Source of the DNA: Burkholderiales bacterium
Lineage (GTDB): Bacteria > Pseudomonadota > Gammaproteobacteria > Burkholderiales > Casimicrobiaceae
Direction: 5' to 3'
NCBI GenBank assembly: GCA_020853025.1
Contig: JADYZP010000039.1
Span: 168,284-232,283 of the forward strand
DNA: 64,000 nucleotides
Under the pieces are notes generated by a model. The model was not told where the DNA came from. It saw only the letters and a list, made by a program, of their open reading frames with translations, and ran no database searches. The translations under genes were made by a program, and so were the position numbers. Positions 27,824-37,699 of the stretch are shown here, one piece after another (position 1 is the first letter of the stretch; every line of letters begins with the position of its first letter).

Positions 27824-29164
27824 TCAATCGATCGGCTCGTGCGTGCGGACTCGGAAACGCAGGCGGTCCAGCACTGCAGCCGGTGGACGGTGTCGAGAGA
27901 CGAACTCGACCGTGATCCGATCGATCCCTTCGCCGGCGGCGCGCTCTTCGAGCATCGCCTTCACCGTGCCGCGGACGAATGCAGGGATGTGTAGCAGTCG
28001 CGCATCCGCATCGGGCTCCCACTCCACGCGCCGGCGCTGCCCGGATTCTGCCGGCGTTTCCGGTGCGCGCCCGGGCGGCGGCACGTAGGCGCACTTCGGA
28101 TCCTCGGCGAGCAGGTCTCCGTGCTGCGCCAGCGCCCGCGCGCGGCAGCCGCCGCAGCTGTAGCGGAAATCGCAGGTGCCGCACTTCCCGCCCGGCAACT
28201 CGTTGCGCAGGGCGTGCAACGTCGGGTGACCGGTCCAGATCTGCTGCAGCGATTGCGTTCTCAGATCGCCGATCGCCGCCGGAACGTAAGGGCAGGGCGT
28301 CACCTGCCCCTGCGGGGTGATACGGAAATAGCGCCGGCCTGCGAGACATGCGCTCGACCAGTCGGCGTAGCCGCCGCCACTCTCGCCCGCGTGCAGACCC
28401 TGCAGCCGGCGCATGTAGGGTGCGCATCGGGCACGGATCTTCAGGCCGGGGTGCCGGCCCTGCAGCCGGACGATCTCGCGCAGCGTCTCCTCGTAGCTCG
28501 CGGACGCGAGATCGGTCTGCGTCACGCCACGCCCGGTGCACACGAGGAAGAAGACGTTGAACGCCATGGCGCCGGCCTGCGCCGCGAGCTCTGCGAGCGC
28601 GCCGAGGTCGCCGCGGTTGTCCTCGAACACCGTAGCCTGCACCACGATCGCGAGCCCGGCCTCGCGCGCCACCGCGATCCCACGGCGTGCGCCGGCCCAC
28701 GCGCCCGGCGCTCCCCGCAACCGATCGTGGAACTCCGGCGCCGACGAGTCCAGGCTGATCCCCACGCCCGCAGCCCCCGCGTCCTTCAGGACCCGGGCGC
28801 GTGCCGCATCAAGCAGCGTGCCGTTGGTGCCGACGACAGGCATCAGGTCGCCGTCTGCGGCCGCCTTCACCAGTCGCGGGAGGTCCGATCGCAGCAGCGG
28901 TTCCCCGCCGGTCAACACCAGCATGGCGCCAGGCGCCATTTGCGAGAGCTGGCCGATCACGGTGAGCGCGTCCTCCGTATCCAGCTCGTCACCAGCCTGC
29001 GTCTTCCGCTGCACGGCGTCGAGATAGCAGTGCGCGCAGACGAGATTGCACCGGCGCGTCAGGTTCCAGGAGACGATGTAGGGGGGCTGAGGAAGGGACG
29101 TGGGCGCTGCGGCAGGCATCATCGTGGCCGCGTCCCGAGAGGCGCGCGTAATTCCGCGTTCCAT
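27824..29164 (-). CDS. Radical SAM/SPASM protein with C-terminal PCP_red-like domain (NirJ/AhbD-like)
   Basis: Predicted cytoplasmic radical-SAM enzyme resembling those acting on heme precursors (NirJ, AhbC/AhbD). The radical SAM cluster motif CNLVCAHC (CX3CX2C) is near residue 40; GGEPLLR follows. A SPASM-type region has CPYVPAAIG and CGTCDFRYSCGGCRARAL. The last about 50 residues (DARLLHIPAFVRGTVKAML) resemble the PCP_red domain. ATG 29164 lies five bases after the gamma-subunit stop, closing the operon. Likely job: modifying or installing a heme for the gamma subunit or oxidase, by inference. The track's 104-residue N-terminal extension overlaps the previous gene and is rejected. Confidence 0.8.
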   Translation of the reverse strand: MERGITRASRDAATMMPAAAPTSLPQPPYIVSWNLTRRCNLVCAHCYLDAVQRKTQAGDELDTEDALTVIGQLSQMAPGAMLVLTGGEPLLRSDLPRLVKAAADGDLMPVVGTNGTLLDAARARVLKDAGAAGVGISLDSSAPEFHDRLRGAPGAWAGARRGIAVAREAGLAIVVQATVFEDNRGDLGALAELAAQAGAMAFNVFFLVCTGRGVTQTDLASASYEETLREIVRLQGRHPGLKIRARCAPYMRRLQGLHAGESGGGYADWSSACLAGRRYFRITPQGQVTPCPYVPAAIGDLRTQSLQQIWTGHPTLHALRNELPGGKCGTCDFRYSCGGCRARALAQHGDLLAEDPKCAYVPPPGRAPETPAESGQRRRVEWEPDADARLLHIPAFVRGTVKAMLEERAAGEGIDRITVEFVSRHRPPAAVLDRLRFRVRTHEPID

Positions 29165-29169
29165 CCCCG

Positions 29170-30213
29170 TCAATCGGCGCCGGGCGGTTCGTCCGCCCCG
29201 TGCGACGTGCGACGCGCGCGCAGCCGCCGCAGTCCGACGAGCTCGATCGCAGCCACACCGGCCACGGCCAGCAGCGGCGCCGCATAGGTGAAGACGCCGA
29301 CCGGTTGCTCCAGGCTGAGGAAATACCAGGTCGAGACCGCCTTCTCCCCACCGCGCTCGCTCTTTGCGCCATCCCACGCGGCGAACGCGACCGGGACGGT
29401 CTGGCCGCGCGCAAAGGTGAACTGCTCCTGGGCGCGTGGAATGCTGACGACCGCCGTCCACACGCCGTCCTTCCACGCAGCCTTGGCTTCGCCGTCCTGT
29501 TGGTTGTCGGCGACCGGCGTAACGGTTCCGAACCCGCGCGCCTCCAGCTTCTCCACCGACCGCTGCGCCTGCAGCGCCGGATCGGCGAGCGTGTTGCCGG
29601 CCGCCCAGGAAGTGAGAAACGCCTTGTCGCCGTCCTTGCCACCGTAGTCCGACGGCTCGGCGATCTCACCGGGGCCGCGCCCGGAGAACGGATACCAGTC
29701 GACCGCCATGTTCGGGTATCTCTCATCCACATCGTTGTTCGGCGCCGGCTGCCAATCCGACTTCCATTGATAGATCGTGACCGGGCGGTTGGCTTCCCCC
29801 ATGCCGAAGAACGGGATGCCCGCTTTCGGATCTGAGGGGAACTCCAGGGCAAGCGCATCCCGGAACGCGCTCACGCCGCCCTTCATCGTCTCGCTTGCTG
29901 CATCCCGCCACTCGAGCCGCAGCGCGAGCCGGCTCTCGTCGTAGAGCGCGCGCACCGCCAAGCCGGTCGCGGACACCGCGTAGATCCGCGGCTTGACCAC
30001 CGCCTGCGGCGATAGCGGAACGTCGAGGGCGTCGGCGCTTGCCCACGCCGCGTCCTCAGGCGAAGTCGGAACCTGCGCCACCGCCCTCGCCAGGAGGGAC
30101 GCCTTCTGCTGCGCGTGGGCGCGGCGGGCCGGCAGCAACAGCCAGCCCGCCGTTGCGGCAAAGGGCGCGCCGAGCAGTAGCCGACGTTGCTTCTCGGGCT
30201 TGTTCGCGGTCAT
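29170..30213 (-). CDS. nxrC: NXR-type gamma subunit, ethylbenzene-dehydrogenase-like heme b protein (NxrC-like)
   Basis: Predicted periplasmic heme-b subunit accepting electrons from the Fe-S subunit. It has an N-terminal signal (RRLLLGAPFAATAGWLLL...AHA), a middle domain like EbdC/DdhC/ClrC gamma subunits (LRLEWRDAASE, WKDGVWTAVVSIPRAQEQF, RGQTVPVAFAAWDGAKSERGGEKAVSTWY) and a C-terminal membrane helix, so it is probably anchored. The helix distinguishes it from soluble EbdC. Axial ligands are not assigned. It overlaps the chaperone gene by four bases, in the operon of the molybdenum enzyme. Confidence 0.82.
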   Translation of the reverse strand: MTANKPEKQRRLLLGAPFAATAGWLLLPARRAHAQQKASLLARAVAQVPTSPEDAAWASADALDVPLSPQAVVKPRIYAVSATGLAVRALYDESRLALRLEWRDAASETMKGGVSAFRDALALEFPSDPKAGIPFFGMGEANRPVTIYQWKSDWQPAPNNDVDERYPNMAVDWYPFSGRGPGEIAEPSDYGGKDGDKAFLTSWAAGNTLADPALQAQRSVEKLEARGFGTVTPVADNQQDGEAKAAWKDGVWTAVVSIPRAQEQFTFARGQTVPVAFAAWDGAKSERGGEKAVSTWYFLSLEQPVGVFTYAAPLLAVAGVAAIELVGLRRLRARRTSHGADEPPGAD

Positions 30214-30974
30214 CGCATTCCCTCACGGTCAAAGCACGTTTCACAACTCGACCGCTCGCCCGTGCCCTGTTCGGGTAAGGCTTGAGACCCTTCCTCGACT
30301 ATGTCCGGGCCAGCGACCTGGGCGGGCTTCAATCCCAGCGCTCGCAATTCCGCCTCCAGGAAGACGGCAAGCAGTTGGCCCAGTTCTTGATACAGGGTAG
30401 CGCCCGCTTTGGCGCACAGGCGGCGCGCGAATCCAAATGCCCAGCGGCAAACATGGTCTCGCAGGAACTTGCTTTGCGCCTCGCGGCACAGGGCGAGTTG
30501 TTCGTCCGGATGATTGTTGGCCAACGCATAGGCCTCTTTCAGGCACAGGAAGTGCATGAACTCGAGCTCCACGCTAATGTGATCTACGCGCTCGTGCGAA
30601 TCGGCGGCCAGATCCAATCCGAAAGCCCCATAGAAGCCGGCGATATCGGCGAGCGTATGCGTTTTCTGGAAAATGTGCGCCTGGGCGTACTCGGCTTCGT
30701 AGGGCGGACAGTCCTTGGACATGGCATGACCGAAGCATCGCGTGTAGGCGTCTTCGAGCGAAGCGGCGGATAACGCTGCCATGGCCGGGCGCAGCGCACC
30801 CACTGCTTCGCTGACGGGCGGGTCGGCAAGCATTTCCAGACTGCCCGGCAGCAGGTCGTACTGCTGCTTGAGCGAGATCGGCTGCGCAGCGTCCGGATAC
30901 GATAGCGCGAGCGCCAGGAACGCGTACACCTGGCTGCGGGCTTGCGGTCTGGCCATGACCTCCATTGCGCTCAT
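30210..30974 (-). CDS. TorD/DmsD-like molybdoenzyme chaperone
   Basis: Cytoplasmic chaperone that binds the Tat signal and apo-catalytic subunit until cofactor is inserted. All-helical 254-residue protein with family features YAFLALALSYPDAAQ near the N-terminus and the CPPYEAEYAQAHIFQKTHTLADIAGFY block, where E and Y/F residues line the binding groove; HISVELEFMHFLCLKEAYA follows. ATG 30974 lies 14 bases after the nxrB stop. The track's longer start overlaps nxrB and is unlikely. Its position between the beta and gamma genes matches gene orders in type II DMSO-reductase-family operons. Confidence 0.88.
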   Translation of the reverse strand: MSAMEVMARPQARSQVYAFLALALSYPDAAQPISLKQQYDLLPGSLEMLADPPVSEAVGALRPAMAALSAASLEDAYTRCFGHAMSKDCPPYEAEYAQAHIFQKTHTLADIAGFYGAFGLDLAADSHERVDHISVELEFMHFLCLKEAYALANNHPDEQLALCREAQSKFLRDHVCRWAFGFARRLCAKAGATLYQELGQLLAVFLEAELRALGLKPAQVAGPDIVEEGSQALPEQGTGERSSCETCFDREGMR

Positions 30975-30988
30975 CGCGAATCCGCTTC

Positions 30989-32255
<1,267 letters not shown>

Positions 32256-32263
<8 letters not shown>

Positions 32264-32531
32264 CGAGCGGCTCCCCACGGCTTGAATCGCGCGTCCATTT
32301 GACGCGGACCTCCTGGATCAGCGAGCGCACGTATGCCTCGCCCTTCTCCCGGTAGATGCGATGCGTGGCGCGGAAACACGGACGTGTGAACAGCAGCATC
32401 ACTTGCCGTTCGTCCCAGCCGAGGAGCAGATACTCCTCCACCAGGCATTCGGCCATCGCGTGCGAATCGCCGCCGGGAACCGGCACGCCCACCAGTTCCA
32501 TCGGATCCGTGAAATCCGCCGGCTTGGTCAT
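32256..32531 (-). CDS. Small uncharacterised protein between the NXR-like alpha and beta genes
   Basis: A 91-residue product I cannot assign. It is tightly coupled: ATG 32531 overlaps the alpha stop (ATGA) and its stop overlaps the beta start by eight bases, so it is translated with the enzyme. It has no signal peptide or membrane helix; it is acidic early and Arg/Lys-rich late, with ECLVEEYLLLGWDERQVMLLF resembling a helical adaptor. A cytoplasmic assembly factor is a reasonable guess, not shown by sequence. Confidence 0.75.
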
Positions 32532-35500
32532 GCTTTCCCCCGCACCTTGGTCAAGGCGCCCGAAAGGTAGCGAGCCATCACGTCGCTCTCGTGCCCCGGG
32601 GTATACCCGGTGCTCACCGGTTCCCACGGCCCCTTGCCGTCGCGCCCGCCGGGCTCGGCCTTTTCGATGCGCACCAGCGTTTCCTTCGGCACGGTGTTGA
32701 CGGCGTGGTTGTCCACGTCGAAGCCGAAAACAAATGACATGCTGCCCGCCTTCTTGTGGAACAGGCTGTCGGTCTGGTGCATGGGTGGCGCCCAGCCGCG
32801 GGTCACGCTTTGGTGAGAGCCGTAGCGGAAGTTTGACTGGTAGCCGGTGTCCGCTGCCAGCGCCCGCCCGTCGGGCCGGGTTTCATGGGCGAGGACGGTG
32901 CGCTCGGTAGCGATCCAAGCGCTGTGCTTGGTCATGACCACATCGTAGGGATAGGCGGGGTTGTACTTCACCCGGGTGAGCAACCGGAATGCCTTGTAGC
33001 GCGCATCCGTCTGCTTCCAGCCGGCGTACGGGCGGTCCGCCGGGTTGGCGTCGATGTAGATGTAGTCGCCGTCCTCGATGCCGAGGTCCTTGGCTGCCTG
33101 CGGATTCATGTGCACCTGCCAGTCGCCGACGCCGGGCGAGCGCTTGTCCATGCGGTACGGATCACCGAAATTGGTGCTCCAGATCCAGTTCCAGTCCACC
33201 GTCGCCCATGACGAATGGGTGGTGTGCCGGCTCTTCGGGGTCATGCAGAAGAAGCGAAAGCCCTGCGTCCACAGCGGGTTCTTGGTCTTCTTGACCTCCG
33301 GCCACGACAGTTTGTTGTTGGCGACGGCGCGCAGGTCCGCGTCGAGCGATTTCTCCTGCAACATCTTCGGGGTGATCCCGTAGTTCTTTGCCCGGATAAA
33401 GGGGCTGGTCGAGACGATGACGCTCGGCAGGTAGGGCGTCGCTTCCGGGGCCTCGCGGTGCACCACGAGGTTCTCGCCATACTCGATTGCCTCGGGAATG
33501 TCGGTGTAGGCATTGAGCCGGCCGGTATCCGTGTAGAACGGAATGCTGTCGTGCACCTGCTCGTAGAAGGCCACCCGTGGATAGGTGCGGAACAGCATCA
33601 GGGCGGCGCCCGGCTCGCCGTACTTGCCGGCCATGATGTCGGCAACCGTGTAGCCCTGAGTGGTCGTGGAATTGTCGAGCACCCGCTGGATATAGACTTC
33701 CGGCTTGCCTTCGAGCATGAACTTCCAGTGATCGCGGAAGCGCTTGTCGCCGGTGAGCTTGGCGAGCTTCTCCGCGACCAGCGCGAAGATCATGCCGTCG
33801 TCCTTGGAGTCGTAGAGCGGCTTGATGCCGTCCCCGCCCCAGATCTGCAGGAACGGATTGGAGCACGAGACGCCGCATTCGAGGGTCTGGAATTCGAGCC
33901 AGGTATTGGCCGGCAGGACGACGTCGGAATACTCGGCTGAGCCGGTCCATTCCACCTGCTGGTCGATGATCAGGTCGATCTTCGGATTGACGTTCACCAG
34001 CAGGTGGTAGATCCACTTGGCCTGGTTCAGCAGGTTCGCGTTGTTGTACCACATCATCTTGGTGGGGCTCGGCATGTGGGTCTTGCCGGTGAACATCTTG
34101 CGTCCCGCTGCCGGCGTGTCGACGACGAATGGCTTCTCGCCGAATCCCCAGTAGCTCATCTCCTCGCCGTGCTCTAGCCCGCGGATGTTTTCCGGCCGGA
34201 TCTTGCCGTGAGGATCGAGCACCTGGTTGAATGGATCCTCCCGCACGTAGGCGCCGCCGACACCGGGGCCGGACCAGGCGGAGCCCTGGAACAGCGCGCC
34301 CTTGTAGTTGCCGGCCCAGGTGTGCGCACCCGAGCCCGGGATGCCGATGCTGCCGACCAGCATCAGCGGCAGGCACACCGCGCGATTGTGCAGCGTGGCG
34401 TGGAAGTAATGGTTGATGCCCTCGCCGTAGTGGATCGCAATCGGATAGGCCTCGCGCGGCTTGCCCTTGAAATCCGGATCCCAAAAGCGCCGCCCGAAAT
34501 CCTTCGCCAGGCGCTCGATCAGTTCCTTCGAGGCACCGCTGATATCGCTCGCCGTTTCCAGGTCATAGTCGCGCAAGTGCATCCGATACATCTGCCACAC
34601 GGTCATGGCCTCGATTTCGGCACCGCTCGCGAGCTTCACCTTCCCCTGCCACGCGAGCTCCGGCTCGACGCCGAGCGTCGTGAGCTTGCCGCCCACGTCG
34701 TCGCGCGTGATCGGTTTCGGGCCGCCCGACTTGCGGTCGAAGACCACGAAATCACCCACCCGCTCGCGCTGTTCGGCAGTCATGCCCTGGATCCTGAAGC
34801 TCGGCCCGGCCGAGATGTCACGGTTGCGGTAGCCCGCGGACAAGTCCTGGGGCTTCAGGCGCTTCAGCGTATCGGTGCGCACCAGCAGCGGAAAATCGGT
34901 GAACTGCCTGACGAAGGCCTCATCGTAATAGCCCTTGTCCATCAGGTATTTGGTGACGGCAAGGAAAATGGCGGTGTCGGAGAGGCCGGGACGAACCGAA
35001 ATCCAGTAGTCGGCCTTCGTCGCGGTCGGGTTGTATTCCGGTGCAATGACCGCGATGCGCCCGCCACGCTCCATGATTTCGGTGAGCCAGTGGGCCTCGG
35101 GCATCTTGTTTTCAATCAGGTTCTTGCCCACTTGCACCGTGAACTTGGTAAAGCGCAGGTCGTTCAGGTCGATGTCGGAGGTCTGCAGCCCGTGCACGAA
35201 GGGTTGCCCCGGCGCCTGGTCGCCGCGCCAGGTGTATTCCGACCACTCGCGCCCGCCCTTCGCCTTGTCGGGACCCACCTTGCGCACGTTCGCATCGAGT
35301 AGCCCCAGCAGGTTGGCCATGCGGAACGTACCGAACTTGCCGACCACCCCGTGCGGCGGCAACGAACTGCCGAGCTTCATGGTGCGCGTGCCGGCGCCTT
35401 CCCAGTGCTCCAGCATCTCCGCGGTATAGCGGTCTTTTTCGATCAGGCGCCGGCGGCCGTCGTCGCCACTATAGGTACGCGCGATGGCGATCAGCGCCTT

Positions 35501-36070
35501 GGCGACATAAGTGCTTGCCTCGTCCCACGACATGCGGACGAACTTGTCGGTGCCTCTGGAATCGAATTTGTACTTGGTGCGCAGCGAGGGCGTGTCTGAC
35601 AAGGACGGGAAGCCGGCGTCAGCCCACTCCTTCCACCCGGCTCGGATCATCGGGCCCTTGGCGCGATAGGGTCCGTACATGCGCCGATGCATGGTGAATC
35701 CCTTGAGACACCCGCGCGGGTTCCACGCGTAGGTGGCCTGGTTGCCGTACAGGTCCTTGTACTTGTGGACGTCGTAATTCTGCTCGATGCGCGTCACCAC
35801 GCCGTTGCGCACGAACGCGCGCATGCGACACATGTGGGTGTCGTTCGGCGCGCAGATGAAGGTGAAGGTACGATCGTAATGGTACTGGTCGTGATAGACC
35901 TTCTCCCAGTCACGGTCCGGGTAGTGCTCCAGTGGATTTCCGACGCCGGCCGCCGGTGCGAGGTTGCGCGCGGCGAACGCCGGCAGCACGTTGCCCGCAG
36001 CAGCCGCGCCGATCGCTGCGGCGCCGGCGCGTCCCAGAAACTGCCTGCGCGATAGCTTCTTTTCGTCCAT
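32528..36070 (-). CDS. nxrA: NXR-like alpha subunit: Tat-exported bis-MGD molybdopterin oxidoreductase
   Basis: Catalytic subunit of a periplasmic type II DMSO-reductase-family enzyme, 1180 residues. Tat signal SRRQFLG at residues 7-13. The N-terminal Fe-S (FS0) site reads C73-x3-D77-x3-C81-x39-C121 (FICAPNDTHMCRMRAF ... NPRGCLKGF), aligning with the H-x3-C-x3-C of NarG but with Cys for His and Asp for Cys. The expected Mo-ligand Asp is probably D259 (LLGLLDANV). GSSLPPHGVVGKFGTFR, HYGEGINHYFHATLHNRA and SDVVLPANTWLEFQ are cofactor-binding stretches. The sequence and length resemble periplasmic NxrA more than NarG (cytoplasmic, no Tat) or EbdA/DdhA (about 900-980 residues). Nitrite oxidation is the leading hypothesis; nitrate or another oxyanion is possible. 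Confidence 0.9.
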   Translation of the reverse strand: MDEKKLSRRQFLGRAGAAAIGAAAAGNVLPAFAARNLAPAAGVGNPLEHYPDRDWEKVYHDQYHYDRTFTFICAPNDTHMCRMRAFVRNGVVTRIEQNYDVHKYKDLYGNQATYAWNPRGCLKGFTMHRRMYGPYRAKGPMIRAGWKEWADAGFPSLSDTPSLRTKYKFDSRGTDKFVRMSWDEASTYVAKALIAIARTYSGDDGRRRLIEKDRYTAEMLEHWEGAGTRTMKLGSSLPPHGVVGKFGTFRMANLLGLLDANVRKVGPDKAKGGREWSEYTWRGDQAPGQPFVHGLQTSDIDLNDLRFTKFTVQVGKNLIENKMPEAHWLTEIMERGGRIAVIAPEYNPTATKADYWISVRPGLSDTAIFLAVTKYLMDKGYYDEAFVRQFTDFPLLVRTDTLKRLKPQDLSAGYRNRDISAGPSFRIQGMTAEQRERVGDFVVFDRKSGGPKPITRDDVGGKLTTLGVEPELAWQGKVKLASGAEIEAMTVWQMYRMHLRDYDLETASDISGASKELIERLAKDFGRRFWDPDFKGKPREAYPIAIHYGEGINHYFHATLHNRAVCLPLMLVGSIGIPGSGAHTWAGNYKGALFQGSAWSGPGVGGAYVREDPFNQVLDPHGKIRPENIRGLEHGEEMSYWGFGEKPFVVDTPAAGRKMFTGKTHMPSPTKMMWYNNANLLNQAKWIYHLLVNVNPKIDLIIDQQVEWTGSAEYSDVVLPANTWLEFQTLECGVSCSNPFLQIWGGDGIKPLYDSKDDGMIFALVAEKLAKLTGDKRFRDHWKFMLEGKPEVYIQRVLDNSTTTQGYTVADIMAGKYGEPGAALMLFRTYPRVAFYEQVHDSIPFYTDTGRLNAYTDIPEAIEYGENLVVHREAPEATPYLPSVIVSTSPFIRAKNYGITPKMLQEKSLDADLRAVANNKLSWPEVKKTKNPLWTQGFRFFCMTPKSRHTTHSSWATVDWNWIWSTNFGDPYRMDKRSPGVGDWQVHMNPQAAKDLGIEDGDYIYIDANPADRPYAGWKQTDARYKAFRLLTRVKYNPAYPYDVVMTKHSAWIATERTVLAHETRPDGRALAADTGYQSNFRYGSHQSVTRGWAPPMHQTDSLFHKKAGSMSFVFGFDVDNHAVNTVPKETLVRIEKAEPGGRDGKGPWEPVSTGYTPGHESDVMARYLSGALTKVRGKA

Positions 36071-36107
36071 GGCTAGTGGCGTCCTCTTGGACTGCGCCTA
36101 TTCAGGG

Positions 36108-36869
36108 TCACCGCCGCGGTTCATAGCCGGTTGCGCGGTAGAGATACATGATCACCTTCCACGCTTCATCCGCGGTGAAGTCGTAGCTGTGAAGCGTGGA
36201 TGCCTCCGGGTCATCGGCCGGCGTGGTCCAGCGCGGCATCGCGCTGTTGAACTGGTTCTGGATGCCGCCCACGGTGAGTCGCCAATACACGTAGGGCAGG
36301 GTGAGCTGGGCGATCGTGCCGGCGTCCTGGAAATTGGCCGGGCGGATGGGGTAGCGGAAGCCTTCGGCCGCGGGTCCCTGGCCATCGAGTTTCTCGCCAT
36401 GGCAGACGGCGCAGTTCGCCTCGTAGAGCACCTTGCCCCGCGCGATGGCTTCCGGGTTCCATTTCGCGGGCTCGGCCGCCCAGTCCGGCACCTTGATGCT
36501 CCCCAGGATCTCTTCGCCGACGGTGGGATGGCGCTGGAAGATCTCCACCGGCGGCGCGTAGGTCGGGCGCAGCGCGTCGTACACCGACCATCCGATCACG
36601 AGCGGGATAACCGCCAGCAGGCCCCAGCGCTGGAACCGAATTGCGGCCGGTTCGCCTGCGGATTCGGCAATGAAGAAATCGGCGAACTCGCGCATGCGCT
36701 CGTCGCGCAAGGTGACGTGGATCACGATTCCGGCGATCACGAACCCCATGTACAGGACGATCACGCTGCCCGGAATCACGGGACGCAGCAGCTTCAAGAA
36801 CAGGAATAGCCCGGCCAGCACCAGGAAGGCGCGGGTCGGGAGCGGCAGATGGAAGGCGCCGAGCTTCAT
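36108..36869 (-). CDS. Membrane-anchored monoheme cytochrome c
   Basis: Electron carrier with two or three N-terminal membrane helices (residues 12-55 and about 80-100), followed by a class I cytochrome c domain. Heme motif CAVCH is near residue 153 with MPRW as likely Met ligand. It overlaps the diheme cytochrome gene by four bases and precedes nxrA by 37 bases. It probably links the NXR-like enzyme to the oxidase. The long multi-helix anchor is unusual for a monoheme carrier. Confidence 0.87.
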   Translation of the reverse strand: MKLGAFHLPLPTRAFLVLAGLFLFLKLLRPVIPGSVIVLYMGFVIAGIVIHVTLRDERMREFADFFIAESAGEPAAIRFQRWGLLAVIPLVIGWSVYDALRPTYAPPVEIFQRHPTVGEEILGSIKVPDWAAEPAKWNPEAIARGKVLYEANCAVCHGEKLDGQGPAAEGFRYPIRPANFQDAGTIAQLTLPYVYWRLTVGGIQNQFNSAMPRWTTPADDPEASTLHSYDFTADEAWKVIMYLYRATGYEPRR

Positions 36870-37699
36870 GACCGCCTGCCTTGCGCGGCGAGATATCGCA
36901 CCAGCGCGTCGAGCTGCGCCGCGTTCAGTCGCGTCCCGTAATCCTGCGGCATCACGCCGCTCGGAAAGCCCTGCCGTTCATACGTCTTGGGATTCACGAT
37001 CGATTCCATGAGGAACGCCTCAAGACTGATGCCGCGCTCGGCGGCTGCCTGCTGCATGCCGGCTGCGTCCAACGCCGGCCCGATCTTCGTCTCGCCGGCC
37101 TTGAGACTGTGGCAGCCGTCGCAGGTGAGCGCAGTGAACATGGCAACCGGATCGTCGGTCGCCGCGCTGGCGGGCTGGGCGCTTGGCGCGCTCGTCGCGC
37201 TCGCCGTCGGCCTGGGGACATCGCCCACCTTCACCGTCGGCGTCTTCCCGAGCGACTGCAGATAGGCGATCACCGCCACCGCCTCTTCGTAGCCGAGATT
37301 GGTGGGGGCCGAGGTCGAGGGCGGCATGATGTTCGCGAAGCCTTCGACCAGGTAGGCGCCGGGTTCGTAGAGTGCCTGCGCCAAGTATCCGATCTGGGTG
37401 TCGGGACCGCCCGTCACCCCTTGCGCGCGGCGCACGGCAATCCCGGCGAGATTGGGCCCACGCCCGGCGCCTTTCACACCTGCACCGGGCTCGATCGTGT
37501 GGCAGGCGAGACAGCCGCGTTGCCGCACGATCGTCTGCCCGATCTGAGCCAATTCGACTGGTGTAAGCGCTGCGCTGATCTCCTGCGCCTTCGGCGGCTC
37601 CCAGCGCGTCTGCGGGATCCAATTCGCGAACCAGACGAAGAATCCGATGGCCAGGAATGCCGGAACGAATGGCGTCGCGTACGAAAGCGTCCGGCTCAT
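36866..37699 (-). CDS. Membrane-anchored diheme cytochrome c
   Basis: Two class I cytochrome c domains (CLACH near residue 63 and CDGCH near residue 193) behind one N-terminal helix, separated by an Ala/Ser/Pro-rich linker. Met-ligand candidates are MPPSTS and MPQDYG. ATGA overlaps couple it to the oxidase gene upstream and the monoheme gene downstream. Architecture resembles CcoP/CtaC-like electron input modules, suggesting it docks on the bd-like oxidase. Confidence 0.87.
   Translation of the reverse strand: MSRTLSYATPFVPAFLAIGFFVWFANWIPQTRWEPPKAQEISAALTPVELAQIGQTIVRQRGCLACHTIEPGAGVKGAGRGPNLAGIAVRRAQGVTGGPDTQIGYLAQALYEPGAYLVEGFANIMPPSTSAPTNLGYEEAVAVIAYLQSLGKTPTVKVGDVPRPTASATSAPSAQPASAATDDPVAMFTALTCDGCHSLKAGETKIGPALDAAGMQQAAAERGISLEAFLMESIVNPKTYERQGFPSGVMPQDYGTRLNAAQLDALVRYLAAQGRRS

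Noticed and set aside
29165-29476. The 104-codon N-terminal extension of the radical SAM ORF
   Set aside because: It overlaps the gamma-subunit gene and has no family similarity. ATG 29164, five bases after that gene's stop, fits the operon.
32528-36070. NarG-type respiratory nitrate reductase
   Set aside because: The alpha subunit has a Tat signal and the variant FS0 site, no narI gene is present, and a heme-b gamma subunit of the ethylbenzene-dehydrogenase type replaces it.
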